Below, in pieces: positions 1 through 7,884 of a DNA stretch of 64,000 nt. The stretch is from assembly GCA_963732225.1 (NCBI GenBank), contig CAVSYR010000002.1:1178001-1242000 (forward strand), given 5' to 3'. The DNA comes from VRUE01 sp963732225 (GTDB lineage: Bacteria > Actinomycetota > Thermoleophilia > Solirubrobacterales > 70-9). The notes below the pieces were generated by a model. The model was not told the DNA's origin. It searched no databases and saw only the letters and a program-made list of their open reading frames with translations. A program made the translations under genes and the position numbers. Each line of letters begins with the position of its first letter. The first letter of the stretch is position 1.

Positions 1-1
1 C

Positions 2-166
2 GTGATGCAGTCCGACCCGGTCGACGAGTTCGACGAGATCCTGCTCAAGGCGAAAGCGCCAATGGCGGCGATCGCCCGCACCATCACCGGCAGCGACTCG
101 CCCGATTCCTGGAGCGTCGAGCTCGAGCCGGCGCGGGCGCGGGCGGGGATGGCGGAGCCGGCCTGA
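2..166 (+). CDS. C-terminal fragment of a probable chorismate-binding enzyme (truncated by window edge)
   Basis: An open frame enters from the left edge and encodes 54 residues before TGA at 164-166. The visible end has the pattern S-D-P-x-x-E-x-x-E-x-L-x-K-A, which resembles the last helix of chorismate-utilising enzymes (anthranilate, aminodeoxychorismate, isochorismate or salicylate synthases). The catalytic core lies outside the window, so the family is inferred from this tail and from the chorismate mutase three genes downstream. Its stop overlaps the next ATG by one base (TGATG), so it is the upstream member of the 1-4504 operon. Which chorismate product it makes cannot be decided here. 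Confidence 0.5.
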   Translation: MMQSDPVDEFDEILLKAKAPMAAIARTITGSDSPDSWSVELEPARARAGMAEPA

Positions 167-648
167 TGGAGGCCGCGGCCGAACCGAAGTGCCGGGTGCG
201 CGAGGCGGCCGAGGCTGACGTGCCGGCGGTCGCTGCTGCGATCGGCGAGCTGCTGGTCGAGCTCAGCGGCGGCGGCCCGGCGGCGAGCGAACTTGAAGCA
301 GCGACCACCGAACTGGTCAGGGATAGGGGGATGGGTGCCCTGCTGGTGGCGGAGGCAGGGGGCGAGGATGGGCTTGTGGGCGTCCTCGCCGCCAGCTGGC
401 AGCAGGCGATCCACGTCCCCGGTCGCTACGGCACGATCCAGGACCTCTGGGTGCACCCCGAGTGGCGCAGCCGCGCGGTCGGTCGCGAGCTGGTCGAGGC
501 CTATTGCGAGCTCGCCCGCAGGGAGGGCGCCAAGCGGATCGAAGTCGGGCTGCCGCGCGAGGACTTCGAGCGCATCGACGCCACCACGGCCTTCTACCGC
601 GCCAACGGGTTCGAGCACCTCGGCCCGCGCATGCGGAGGAAGCTGTGA
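166..648 (+). CDS. GNAT-family N-acetyltransferase
   Basis: This 160-residue protein has the single-domain GNAT layout. The acetyl-CoA pyrophosphate loop is seen around residues 97-112 (I-Q-D-L-W-V-H-P-E-W-R-S-R-A-V-G, an R-x-x-A/G-x-G/A variant). The C-terminal F-Y-R-A-N-G-F-E motif typical of the family follows near residue 150. GNAT enzymes move acetyl from acetyl-CoA to an amine; the substrate here is unknown. The ATG overlaps the preceding stop by one base, and the stop overlaps the GTG of a deacetylase-fold gene. The adjacency of an acetyltransferase and a deacetylase suggests that a pathway amine is acetylated and later freed. An unrelated housekeeping role is the alternative. Confidence 0.85.
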   Translation: MEAAAEPKCRVREAAEADVPAVAAAIGELLVELSGGGPAASELEAATTELVRDRGMGALLVAEAGGEDGLVGVLAASWQQAIHVPGRYGTIQDLWVHPEWRSRAVGRELVEAYCELARREGAKRIEVGLPREDFERIDATTAFYRANGFEHLGPRMRRKL

Positions 649-1601
649 GTGCAGAGCTGTTGCTGGTCGAGCAGCGGACGAGCGCTGTGGGGGAGGACGA
701 CGGCGCTCACTGGATCCTCGAAGGGGGCCGCATCCTGCCCGGCGTCGACGACAACCGCCGCATGGCGGAGCTGCGCCGCGGCCTGTTGCGCCACTCCGGC
801 GTGCGTGCGGCCAGCGCCGATGCCGACAGCGAAGACGTCGAGCAGACGCTGACGATTCTGCACGATCCCAGTTACCTCGAGGCCCTGGCCGAGGTCTCCT
901 CCGAGCCGGTGGTGATCCCGGAGCTGACCCCGCCCGGCCTGCCGCCCGACATTCCCGTCTGCTCGGGACTGGTCGACGCCGCCCGCGAGGGCGTGCGCAC
1001 CGCGATGACCGCGGCCGAGCTCCTTACCGAGGGCGCCCGCTTCACCTACGCGCTCTGCCGTCCCCCCGGCCACCACGCCGGGCCGGCCTGGTTTGCCGGC
1101 TACTGCTACCTCAACACCGCCGCCGCCGCGGTGCAGGTCCTGCGCCACGCCGGCGTCAGCCCGGTCGGCATCCTCGACATCGACCTGCACTACCCCAACG
1201 GCACGGCGGCGATCGTGGAAACGATGAGCGACGCGAGCTTGCACTCGCTGCACGCCTCGCCGGTGACCAACGTCGCCGCCGGCACGGTTGAGCCGAGCAG
1301 CGAGCGCGAACACGTGGTCGAGTTCACCGGCAGCCCCGACGCCGAGACCTACCTCGGCGCGGTCGCCGCCTCGATCGACCAGCTGGCCGAGAGCTCGGCC
1401 GCACTCGTCGTCTCGCTCGGCTACGACATCGTCGCCGGCGACCCGCATGGCTCCTGGGAGTTCGAGCCGGGGATCTTCACCGAGATCGGCCGGCTGCTCG
1501 CCGCCTGCGGCAGGCCCGTCTGCGTGATCCAGGAGGGCGGCTACGCGCTCGATTCCCTGGCCGAGTGCAGCGAGGCCTTCGTCACGGGACTGCTGCAATG
1601 A
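645..1601 (+). CDS. Histone deacetylase-superfamily amidohydrolase (acetylpolyamine amidohydrolase-like)
   Basis: This 318-residue Zn-dependent deacetylase-fold protein starts at GTG 645, which overlaps the GNAT stop (GTGA). The same frame is open further upstream but there it lies inside the GNAT gene. The hallmarks are present in order: the R-P-P-G-H-H-A-G charge-relay histidines (His143, His144), zinc ligands in D-I-D-L-H (Asp178, Asp180, His182), the later zinc-ligand Asp261 in Y-D-I-V-A-G-D, and the catalytic Tyr300 in E-G-G-Y. Bacterial members remove acyl groups from polyamines, lysine-like amines or acetylated intermediates. Its place between an acetyltransferase and biosynthetic enzymes fits removal of a protective N-acetyl group. 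That role is inference; the fold assignment is firm. Confidence 0.88.
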   Translation: MSAELLLVEQRTSAVGEDDGAHWILEGGRILPGVDDNRRMAELRRGLLRHSGVRAASADADSEDVEQTLTILHDPSYLEALAEVSSEPVVIPELTPPGLPPDIPVCSGLVDAAREGVRTAMTAAELLTEGARFTYALCRPPGHHAGPAWFAGYCYLNTAAAAVQVLRHAGVSPVGILDIDLHYPNGTAAIVETMSDASLHSLHASPVTNVAAGTVEPSSEREHVVEFTGSPDAETYLGAVAASIDQLAESSAALVVSLGYDIVAGDPHGSWEFEPGIFTEIGRLLAACGRPVCVIQEGGYALDSLAECSEAFVTGLLQ

Positions 1602-1891
1602 GTGAGAACGGGCTGACCGGGTTTCGCGATCGGCTCGATCCGATCGACGAGGAGATCGCGCGCTTGCTGGGGGAGCGCTTCGAGATCTGCCGCGAAGTCG
1701 CCGCCTACAAGAGCGAGCACGGGATCCCGATGATGCAGCCCGAGCGGGTCGCCGAGGTGCGCGCCCGCTACCTCGCCCGCGGCGCCGCGGTCAACCTGCC
1801 CGAGGACTTCACCGCGGCGCTCTTCGAGCTGTTGATCGGCGCCACTTGCAAGCTCGAGGACGAGCTGATGGAGGAGGGCAGCGAGCGATGA
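1598..1891 (+). CDS. AroQ-type chorismate mutase family protein (possibly aminodeoxychorismate mutase, PapB-like)
   Basis: This 97-residue all-helical protein is the usual size for a monofunctional AroQ mutase. It starts at the ATG overlapping the upstream stop (ATGA). The N-terminal helix carries R-x-x-x-x-x-I-D-E-E-I and the second helix has E-V-A-A-Y-K with the active-site lysine. The P-M-M-Q-P-E-R-V segment and the ending C-K-L-E-D-E-L are, from memory, more like the 4-amino-4-deoxychorismate mutases of aminophenylalanine pathways (PapB/CmlD type) than housekeeping mutases; this needs a phylogeny. It would rearrange chorismate or aminochorismate to (amino)prephenate. An isochorismate pyruvate-lyase (PchB type) is a further option. 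Its operon position next to a chorismate-binding enzyme supports a dedicated aromatic branch. Confidence 0.8.
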   Translation: MSENGLTGFRDRLDPIDEEIARLLGERFEICREVAAYKSEHGIPMMQPERVAEVRARYLARGAAVNLPEDFTAALFELLIGATCKLEDELMEEGSER

Positions 1892-3189
1892 GCCTGCCGC
1901 CCGGGCCCGATATCTCCACCAGCGAGCAATCGGCGCGCTGGGCGAGCGAGCCGCTGCCCTTCCTCGAGGAGTGCCAGGAGCGCTACGGCGACACCTTCAC
2001 CCTGCGCTTGCGCCACCTCGGCACCTGGGTCCTGCTCGCCGACCCCGAGGACGTCAAACGGGTCTTCTCGACCGACACGAACGACCTCGGCGTCGGGGTG
2101 CCGAACCTGGCGCTGCGGCCGGTGCTCGGTGCGCACTCGGTGATGCTGAGCGAGGAGCCCGAGCACATGACCCGCCGCAAGCTGATGCTGCCGCGCTTCC
2201 ACGGCGAGCGCATGCGCGAGGACGCCGAGATGATGACCGAGCTGGCGCGGCGCGAAGTGCGGGCCTGGCCGGTCGGCGAGCCGTTCGCGCTCTGGCCACA
2301 GATGCAGGCGCTGACCCAGGAGGTGGTGATGCGAGCGGTCTTCGGCGATGACGAGGGTCGACTGGACCGGCTGCGGGACCTGCTCACCAACCTGACCGCC
2401 GCGGTCAATAACGAAGAGCGCCTGAGTGAGCTTGCCGAGCGCGGTCCGGATTGGCTCGAAGAGAGCCCCGGCTGGCGCGAGGCGATGGCGCCGGTCGAAG
2501 CGGAGGTGGTGGCGGAGGTGGCGCGCCGCCGCGGCGAAGGGGAGGACGGTCGCAAGGACGCTGTCTCGATCCTGATCGAGGCCCGCAACGAGGACGGCAC
2601 GCCGCTGAGCGAGAAAGAGCTGCGCGACGAACTGCTGACCCTGCTCACCGACGGTCCGACCTCGAGCTCGCTGGCCTGGGTCTTCGAGCGCCTGCTGCGC
2701 CACCCCGAGAAGCTCGAGCGCCTGCAGTCCGAACTGCTCGCCGGCGAGGGGGATGCCTACCTCGACGCGGTGATCAAGGAGACGCTGCGCCTGCGGCCGC
2801 CGGTGTCGGTCGTCGTGCGGCGGTTGCTGAAGCCGGCGACGCTGGGCGGCTACGACCTGCCCGCCGAGACGTTGATCGCGCCCTGCGTCTACCTGATCCA
2901 CCACCGCGCCGACGTCTACGAGAACCCCGGTGAGTTCGTCCCCGAGCGCTTCCTCAGCCAGCGCGCCGCGGTGCCGACCTGGATCCCCTTCGGCGGCGGC
3001 GCCCGCCGCTGCCTCGCCGCCAGCTACGCCGAACAGGAGATGAAGCGGGTCCTGCGCACCGTGCTCGAGCAGGTCGAGCTGGAGCCGGTCGAGTCCCAGG
3101 GCGAGCGGGTGACGCGCGGCGCGATCGCCTTCAGCCCCGCCCAGCACGGCCTCGTCGTCGCCAAACCGAGGACGCACGCCTATGCCTGA
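1888..3189 (+). CDS. Cytochrome P450 with atypical I-helix
   Basis: This 433-residue soluble bacterial P450 starts at the ATG overlapping the mutase stop. The K-helix E-T-L-R (Glu298, Arg301) and the heme-binding loop F-G-G-G-A-R-R-C-L-A with thiolate Cys375 are intact, so heme binding is expected. The I-helix segment (residues 254-259, T-D-G-P-T-S) lacks the usual A-G-x-E/D-T-T oxygen-activation motif and is about two residues shorter than a typical helix at this point. The enzyme may therefore use an unusual oxygen-activation mode or catalyse a non-hydroxylating reaction. The substrate is unknown. The 3' end overlaps the next start by eight bases, so it is co-translated with the flavin monooxygenase. 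Confidence 0.92.
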   Translation: MSLPPGPDISTSEQSARWASEPLPFLEECQERYGDTFTLRLRHLGTWVLLADPEDVKRVFSTDTNDLGVGVPNLALRPVLGAHSVMLSEEPEHMTRRKLMLPRFHGERMREDAEMMTELARREVRAWPVGEPFALWPQMQALTQEVVMRAVFGDDEGRLDRLRDLLTNLTAAVNNEERLSELAERGPDWLEESPGWREAMAPVEAEVVAEVARRRGEGEDGRKDAVSILIEARNEDGTPLSEKELRDELLTLLTDGPTSSSLAWVFERLLRHPEKLERLQSELLAGEGDAYLDAVIKETLRLRPPVSVVVRRLLKPATLGGYDLPAETLIAPCVYLIHHRADVYENPGEFVPERFLSQRAAVPTWIPFGGGARRCLAASYAEQEMKRVLRTVLEQVELEPVESQGERVTRGAIAFSPAQHGLVVAKPRTHAYA

Positions 3190-4504
3190 TTACGACCTGA
3201 TCGTCGTCGGTGCCGGGGCCAAGGCCGCCGGGATCGCGACCAAGGTGCACATCGTCAACAGCCTCGGCCTCGCCCGGATCTCGCTGCTGGTGATCGAGGG
3301 CACCGAGTTCGCCGCCTCCTGGAAGGGCCGCAACGGCATGACCTCGGGCGAGGAGCCGCTGGCGGTGACGCCGATCAAGGACATCGGCTTCCCCTACCAG
3401 AGCCACATCGAGTTCGGCGAGACCGGCGAGGCGATCGATGCGGCGCTGGCCCAGTTCACCTGGCAGCAGCACATGATCAGCACCCGCCGCTACGCCCGCT
3501 GGGTCGACGCCGGCTCGCCCCAGGTGCGCCACCGCGACTACGGCGAGTACCTGACCTGGGTGCTCTCGCGGGCGAGCGAGGGCGTCGAGCACCTCGCCGC
3601 CCGGGTCACCCAGGTGACGCTCGATGAAGAGGGCGAGCGCTGGCTGGTCGAAGCGGAGACCGGCGCGGGCAAGGAGAGCCATGCCGGCGGCGCCCTGGTC
3701 CTGACCGGGCCCGGCATCCACCGCGCCTTCCCCCATGAGCCCGCCGTCGCCGAGCGGGTCTTCCACTGCGACAGCCGCCGCGACGAGTTCGCCCGCATCC
3801 CCGCGGGCGAGCAATGCGACGTGGCGATCGTCGGCGGCGGCGAGAGCGCCCTCAGCGCGACGATGTTCCTGCGCGGGATGCGGCCCGACTGCCGCTTCAC
3901 GATCTACACGCCGATGCTGCCGATGAGCCGCGGTGAGAGCTTCCTCGAGAACCGCGTCTTCTCCAACCCCGACACGGTCGAATGGGAGTCGCTCGACCAG
4001 CAGACCAGGCGCGACTTCGTCAAGCACTCCGACCGCGGCGTCTTCGACCCGCCCAGCCTGGCAGCGATCGCCTACGACGATCGCTGCCGCTTCGTCACCG
4101 GCCGCGTCACCGACGTCGGCGCCGCAGCCGGGGGAGAGCGTGTGCGGCTCGAGTTCGAGGCACCAGAAGGCGCCGGCAATAGGGAGCATGACTTCGTCGC
4201 CAACTGCACCGGCTTCGACCTCTTGGCGCAGCTGCGCACGCTCTTCCCGGCGACGGTGCGCGAGCAGATCGAGCGCAGCTGTGGCCCGATCTGGGACCAG
4301 CCCGCCGGCAGCGAGGTACCGATCGGTCGCAACCTGGAGCTCGAGGGGATGCGCCCCTGGCTCCACATCCCCGGCCTGGCCGGCCTCAGTCAGGGCCCCG
4401 GCTTCGCCAATCTCGGCGCCCTCGGCCTGCTTTCCAACCGCGTGTTGCAGCCGCATATGGTCGCAAATACCGAATTACTTGACAGCTATAAACCGGTCGC
4501 ATAG
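3182..4504 (+). CDS. MbtG-like FAD/NADPH-dependent amine N-monooxygenase
   Basis: This 440-residue flavoprotein belongs to the lysine/ornithine N-hydroxylase group. The N-terminal FAD loop V-V-G-A-G-A-K-A-A-G is followed by a W-K-G-R-N-G-M-T stretch and a T-P-I-K-D-I-G-F-P-Y segment. A second Rossmann motif, I-V-G-G-G-E-S-A, lies near residue 218 for NADPH. The end carries Q-G-P-G-F-A-N-L-G-A-L-G-L-L-S-N-R-V-L, which closely recalls mycobacterial MbtG, the mycobactin lysine N6-hydroxylase. The expected reaction is O2- and NADPH-dependent N-hydroxylation of a primary amine. The substrate could be lysine or a pathway amine produced by the chorismate-directed neighbours. The start is ATG 3182, inside the P450 3' end. 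A promoter for the next gene lies in its last 30 bases. Confidence 0.85.
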   Translation: MPDYDLIVVGAGAKAAGIATKVHIVNSLGLARISLLVIEGTEFAASWKGRNGMTSGEEPLAVTPIKDIGFPYQSHIEFGETGEAIDAALAQFTWQQHMISTRRYARWVDAGSPQVRHRDYGEYLTWVLSRASEGVEHLAARVTQVTLDEEGERWLVEAETGAGKESHAGGALVLTGPGIHRAFPHEPAVAERVFHCDSRRDEFARIPAGEQCDVAIVGGGESALSATMFLRGMRPDCRFTIYTPMLPMSRGESFLENRVFSNPDTVEWESLDQQTRRDFVKHSDRGVFDPPSLAAIAYDDRCRFVTGRVTDVGAAAGGERVRLEFEAPEGAGNREHDFVANCTGFDLLAQLRTLFPATVREQIERSCGPIWDQPAGSEVPIGRNLELEGMRPWLHIPGLAGLSQGPGFANLGALGLLSNRVLQPHMVANTELLDSYKPVA

Positions 4505-4507
4505 GGT
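4479..4507 (+). promoter_or_regulatory. Predicted sigma70-type promoter of the beta-propeller lipoprotein gene
   Basis: A perfect TTGACA box (4479-4484) is followed after 17 bases by TAGGGT (4502-4507), embedded in an AT-richer patch at the extreme 3' end of the N-monooxygenase gene. Transcription would begin around 4514, just ahead of a GGAGG ribosome-binding site at 4523-4527. The spacing and the -35 consensus are strong for such a GC-rich sequence. No operator repeat was seen. Confidence 0.65.
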
Positions 4508-4522
4508 CGCGGCGACGACGAC

Positions 4523-4527
4523 GGAGG
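4523..4527 (+). promoter_or_regulatory. Ribosome-binding site GGAGG
   Basis: GGAGG lies nine bases before ATG 4537 and six before an in-frame TTG at 4534. The ATG is preferred because of codon type and spacing. Confidence 0.6.
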
Positions 4528-4536
4528 TAGGGGTTG

Positions 4537-6087
4537 ATGGAGCAGTTGAGCAGGGTGTCGAGGTCCGCGCGAGCGGTGATTGGCTTGTTCTTGGTCGCGC
4601 TCTTGGCGCTGGCGATTGCCGGCTGCGGCGGCTCTTCCTCCTCCGATAGCAGCGAAGGTGCCAGCTTCACCGGCTCCGGTTACCCCGGCGTCGACGCGGC
4701 CAACACGCGCAAAGCCGAAAGCACGATCGACAGCTCCAACGTCAGCAGCCTCTCGGTCGCCTGGAAAGCGAAGATTCCCGGCACCAGCAACTTCGGCAGC
4801 TACGCCTCGACCCCGGTAATCGACAAGGGCGTGATCTACTCGCAGGACCTCGCCTCCAACGTCCAGGCGCTCAGCCTCGACTCGGGCGAAGTCCTCTGGA
4901 ACTCGACCTTCGAACAGCCCTCTGAGGGGCCGAACGGGATCGTCGTCGCCGAAGGCAAGGTCTTTGGCGCGACGCCGACCGAAGCGTTCGCGCTCGACCA
5001 GAAAACCGGCCAGCAGCTCTGGTCGGTGAAACTGACCCGCAACGAAGTCGAAGGCATCGACATGGCCCCGGGCTACCAGGACGGCCTCGTCTACGTCTCA
5101 ACCGTCCCCGTCACCGCCGAAACGGCCTACGCGGGCGGCGGTGTCGGCACGCTCTGGGCGCTCGACGCCAAGACCGGCAAGAAAAAGTGGCACTTCGACA
5201 CCGTGCCGAAGAGCCTCTGGGGCGACCCGAAGTTCAACTCGGGCGGCGGCGTCTGGTACCCGCCGGCCTTTGACGGCAAGGGCTCGATGTACTTCGGCGT
5301 CGGCAATCCGGCCCCGTTCCCCGGCACCCCCGTGAAGCCCTGGGGCCAGGGTCGCCCCGGGCCGAACCTCTACACCGACTCGCTGGTCAAGATGAACGCC
5401 AAGACCGGCAAGCTCGACTGGTACCACCAGGTCACCCCGCACGACCTCTACGACTGGGACTTCCAGGGCCCGCCGATCCTGATCAAGGCCGGCGGCAAGG
5501 AAATCGTCGCCGCGGCGGGCAAGTCGGGAATCGTCCTCGCCGCTGACCCGAAGACCGGCAAGGTGCTCTGGCAGGTCGCGGTCGGCAAGCACAACGGCCA
5601 CGACGACGACGGCCTGCTGGCGATGCGCGGCGAAGAGTCGAAGATCGGCGCGCCGACGACCGTCTACCCGGGCGATCTCGGCGGCGTGATCGCGCCGATG
5701 TCGACCAACGGCTCGCTGCTCTTCGTGCCGGTGGTCAACAACCCGGCGCGGGTTGTCTCCGGCTCCGAAAAGGAAGAACCGGGCCCGACCAGCGGCGAAA
5801 TCGTCGCCCTCGATGCGGCTACCGGCAAGGTGGCGTGGAAAGAAGAACTCGCCAGCCCGGCCTTCGGTGCCACCACGGCGGCCAACGACCTCGTCTTCGC
5901 CACCACCTATGAAGGCACGCTCTCGGCCTACGACGCCAAATCAGGTCAGGTCGTCTGGCGCGAAAAGCTCCCGGCCGGGACCAACTCCGGCGTGATGCTC
6001 GAGGGCGACACCCTGATCGCTCCCGCCGGCGTCGCCGCTGCCGCCGGTCAGACGCCGCAAATAGTCGCCTTCCGCGCCAGCGAATAA
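4537..6087 (+). CDS. PQQ-type beta-propeller lipoprotein (quinoprotein dehydrogenase-like)
   Basis: This 516-residue exported protein has a lipoprotein signal peptide: basic residues, then a hydrophobic run at residues 14-28, ending in the lipobox I-A-G-C with lipidated Cys30. A Gly/Ser linker follows. The body repeats blades of the form A-L-D-x-x-T-G-x-x-x-W (for example near residues 150, 205, 290, 340 and 425), the WD-like repeats of PQQ-dependent alcohol and glucose dehydrogenases. Such proteins sit on the outer face of the membrane and oxidise alcohols, or serve as propeller scaffolds. Catalytic PQQ and Ca2+ residues were not traced, so enzyme activity is uncertain. The gene has its own promoter and ends convergently 13 bases from the carbonic anhydrase gene. 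A link to the biosynthetic genes is not evident. Confidence 0.85.
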   Translation: MEQLSRVSRSARAVIGLFLVALLALAIAGCGGSSSSDSSEGASFTGSGYPGVDAANTRKAESTIDSSNVSSLSVAWKAKIPGTSNFGSYASTPVIDKGVIYSQDLASNVQALSLDSGEVLWNSTFEQPSEGPNGIVVAEGKVFGATPTEAFALDQKTGQQLWSVKLTRNEVEGIDMAPGYQDGLVYVSTVPVTAETAYAGGGVGTLWALDAKTGKKKWHFDTVPKSLWGDPKFNSGGGVWYPPAFDGKGSMYFGVGNPAPFPGTPVKPWGQGRPGPNLYTDSLVKMNAKTGKLDWYHQVTPHDLYDWDFQGPPILIKAGGKEIVAAAGKSGIVLAADPKTGKVLWQVAVGKHNGHDDDGLLAMRGEESKIGAPTTVYPGDLGGVIAPMSTNGSLLFVPVVNNPARVVSGSEKEEPGPTSGEIVALDAATGKVAWKEELASPAFGATTAANDLVFATTYEGTLSAYDAKSGQVVWREKLPAGTNSGVMLEGDTLIAPAGVAAAAGQTPQIVAFRASE

Positions 6088-6100
6088 GAGGGCTACGGGA

Positions 6101-6598
6101 CTACGCGGTCACCTCGCGCAGGCGGTGGCTGTCGACGTCGTAGATGAAGCCGCGCACCGCGTCGCGGTGGGGTAGGAAGACGGAGCGCTGCACGCGCAGG
6201 ATCGATTGGCGCACGTCGGCGTCGAGGTCTTTGAATGACTCGATCGCGAAGGAGGGGGCGACGCCGGTCTGCTCCAGCAGCTCGGCGCGGAAGCCGTCGT
6301 CGCTGATCTTCTGCATGCCGCAGTCGCTGTGGTGAATCAGCATCACCTCGCGGGTGCCGAGCAGTCGCTGTGAGATCGCCAGCGAGCGGATCACGTCGTC
6401 GGTGATCACGCCGCCGGCGTTGCGCAGCACGTGCGCCTCGCCGTTACCGAGGCCGAGCGCTGCAAAGACATCGAGGCGGGAGTCCATGCAGGTGACGATC
6501 GCCAAGTGCCGGCGCGGCTCCACCCCGAGGTGTTTGTCCGCTAGCGAGGCGACAAAGATCTCGTTCTTCGCCAGCAGTTCGTCGATCGTGCTTGTCAT
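6101..6598 (-). CDS. Beta-class carbonic anhydrase
   Basis: This 165-residue protein is a short beta-carbonic anhydrase of the actinobacterial type. The zinc ligands are visible: Cys37 in C-M-D-S-R-L-D (with the Asp39-Arg41 dyad), then His90 and Cys93 in H-H-S-D-C-G. The R-N-A-G-G segment of the active-site pocket is at residues 59-63. It interconverts CO2 and bicarbonate in the cytoplasm. Bicarbonate feeds acyl-CoA carboxylases that make malonyl- and methylmalonyl-CoA, so supply for the polyketide synthase is conceivable. The gene is monocistronic and on the opposite strand, so a general metabolic role is equally likely. It is divergent from the PucR-type gene across a 95-base gap. Confidence 0.93.
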   Translation of the reverse strand: MTSTIDELLAKNEIFVASLADKHLGVEPRRHLAIVTCMDSRLDVFAALGLGNGEAHVLRNAGGVITDDVIRSLAISQRLLGTREVMLIHHSDCGMQKISDDGFRAELLEQTGVAPSFAIESFKDLDADVRQSILRVQRSVFLPHRDAVRGFIYDVDSHRLREVTA

Positions 6599-6638
6599 GG
6601 GCGGAACCCTAGCTTCGATCGGTCCCAGCCTGCTCGGG

Positions 6639-6668
6639 TTGACATATCTGGAGATTGCGTACTAGCTT
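6639..6668 (+). promoter_or_regulatory. Predicted promoter of the PucR-family regulator gene
   Basis: TTGACA (6639-6644) is followed after 18 bases by TAGCTT (6663-6668). The ten bases TGCGTACTAG at 6656-6665 overlap the -10 box and recur at the same distance from the -35 box upstream of the polyketide synthase genes (10213-10222). Transcription would start close to 6675, right at the GGGAGAGGGGG ribosome-binding stretch (6675-6685). Confidence 0.65.
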
Positions 6669-6693
6669 GTGTACGGGAGAGGGGGCATTTAAG

Positions 6694-7884
6694 TTGGAGG
6701 CGCTGCATGAGATTCGGGCCGAGCTCGTAGTCAGGCTGCGAGCGCGATCCGCCGAGATCGAAGACACGGTCTATAACCGCGTGCGCGAGATGGCCGATCC
6801 GGCCGAAGGCAACGATCCCGAGTACCGCGCCTACCTGAGGGCGACGGTCGCCCAGGCGATCGACTACGCCCTGCTGGGCATCGAGCGCGGCGAGAGTTGG
6901 GAGGGCCAGATCCCGGAGGCGGCCGCGGTACAGGCGCGGCGGGCGGCTCGCAACGGGGTCAAGCTGGACGCCATCCTGCGCCGCTACGCGGCGGGTGACC
7001 GCTTGGTCGGCGAGTTCATCTTCGACGAGGCGTCGCAGCTCCCCAATGACGCGATGCGGCAGCTGCTGCGCAGCCAGGGCCCGCACGTCGACCGCATGAT
7101 GGCCGCGGTCGCGACCGAGTACATGGAGGAGCTGGAGCGAATCCGGCGTTCGCCGGCGCAGCGCGTCGCCGAACGGGTGCAGCGCTTGCTCGCCGACGAT
7201 TCGCCAGTGGACGCGGCCAAGCTCGACTACGAACTCGACGCCTGGCACCTGGGCCTGGTCATCACCAGCTCCCGTCCCGACGTCGCCGCCCGCACCCTCT
7301 CGGCCGGCCTCAATCGCCAGCTGCTGATGGTTCCGCAGGGCGACGACAATGCCTGGGCCTGGCTCGGCGGCCGTGAGCGGCTCGCCGTGATCGAGGTCGA
7401 GCGCTACCTGGCCACCGGTGCTTTGGGGGACGTGACGCTGGCCGTCGGCGAGCCGCGCTTCGGGCTCGAGGGCTGGCGCCTGACTCATTACGAGGCGAGG
7501 GCGTCCCAACAGGTGATGCTGCGCCGGCCACAGCCCTTCATCCAGGCCAGCGACGTGGTGCTGCTCGCCGCGGTGCTGCGCGATGAGCTGCTGGCGAAGT
7601 CGCTGCGCGAGACCTATCTCGCCCCCCTCGACGACCACGGGGATTCGAGCCTCGGCCTGCGCGAGACGCTGCGCGCTTATTTCGACGCAGGGTTCAACGC
7701 GGCGACCGCGGCCGCCGTGTTGGAAGTGGACCGGCACACGGTCCAGCGCCGCCTGCGCAAGGTCGAGGAGGCCCTGGGCCGGCTCCTGCACTCGTGCCAT
7801 GCCGAGCTCGAGGTTGCCCTGGTCCTGGAGGAGCTCGACGACGAGGCCTCGCGGCCGAGTCTGCCGGCAGTCGGAAGTGGGTAG
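6694..7884 (+). CDS. PucR/CdaR-family transcriptional regulator
   Basis: This 396-residue regulator starts at TTG 6694, eight bases after the purine-rich GGGAGAGGGGG stretch; an upstream in-frame TTG at 6655 overlaps the promoter and is less likely. The N-terminal half is helical, with an R-S-P-A-Q-R-V-A-E-R-V linker, resembling the RsbRD-type sensory region common in actinobacterial PucR proteins. The C-terminal 60 residues form the PucR-type helix-turn-helix: L-R-E-T-L-R-A-Y-F-D-A-G-F-N, then T-A-A-A-V-L-E-V-D-R-H-T-V-Q-R-R-L. Such proteins usually activate nearby metabolic or antibiotic genes in response to a small ligand. Its promoter shares a ten-base element with the polyketide synthase promoter, so it may control itself and that cluster; this is inference. 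Confidence 0.88.
   Translation: MEALHEIRAELVVRLRARSAEIEDTVYNRVREMADPAEGNDPEYRAYLRATVAQAIDYALLGIERGESWEGQIPEAAAVQARRAARNGVKLDAILRRYAAGDRLVGEFIFDEASQLPNDAMRQLLRSQGPHVDRMMAAVATEYMEELERIRRSPAQRVAERVQRLLADDSPVDAAKLDYELDAWHLGLVITSSRPDVAARTLSAGLNRQLLMVPQGDDNAWAWLGGRERLAVIEVERYLATGALGDVTLAVGEPRFGLEGWRLTHYEARASQQVMLRRPQPFIQASDVVLLAAVLRDELLAKSLRETYLAPLDDHGDSSLGLRETLRAYFDAGFNAATAAAVLEVDRHTVQRRLRKVEEALGRLLHSCHAELEVALVLEELDDEASRPSLPAVGSG

Noticed and set aside
462..1601. Longer deacetylase-fold protein starting at 462
   Set aside because: The extra 61 residues overlap the GNAT gene in another frame and are Arg-rich with no family similarity. The GTG at 645 overlapping the GNAT stop matches the start style of the rest of the operon.
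1846..3189. Longer P450 starting at 1846
   Set aside because: The extension lies inside the mutase gene. The ATG at 1888 forms the usual ATGA overlap and gives a normal P450 N-terminus.
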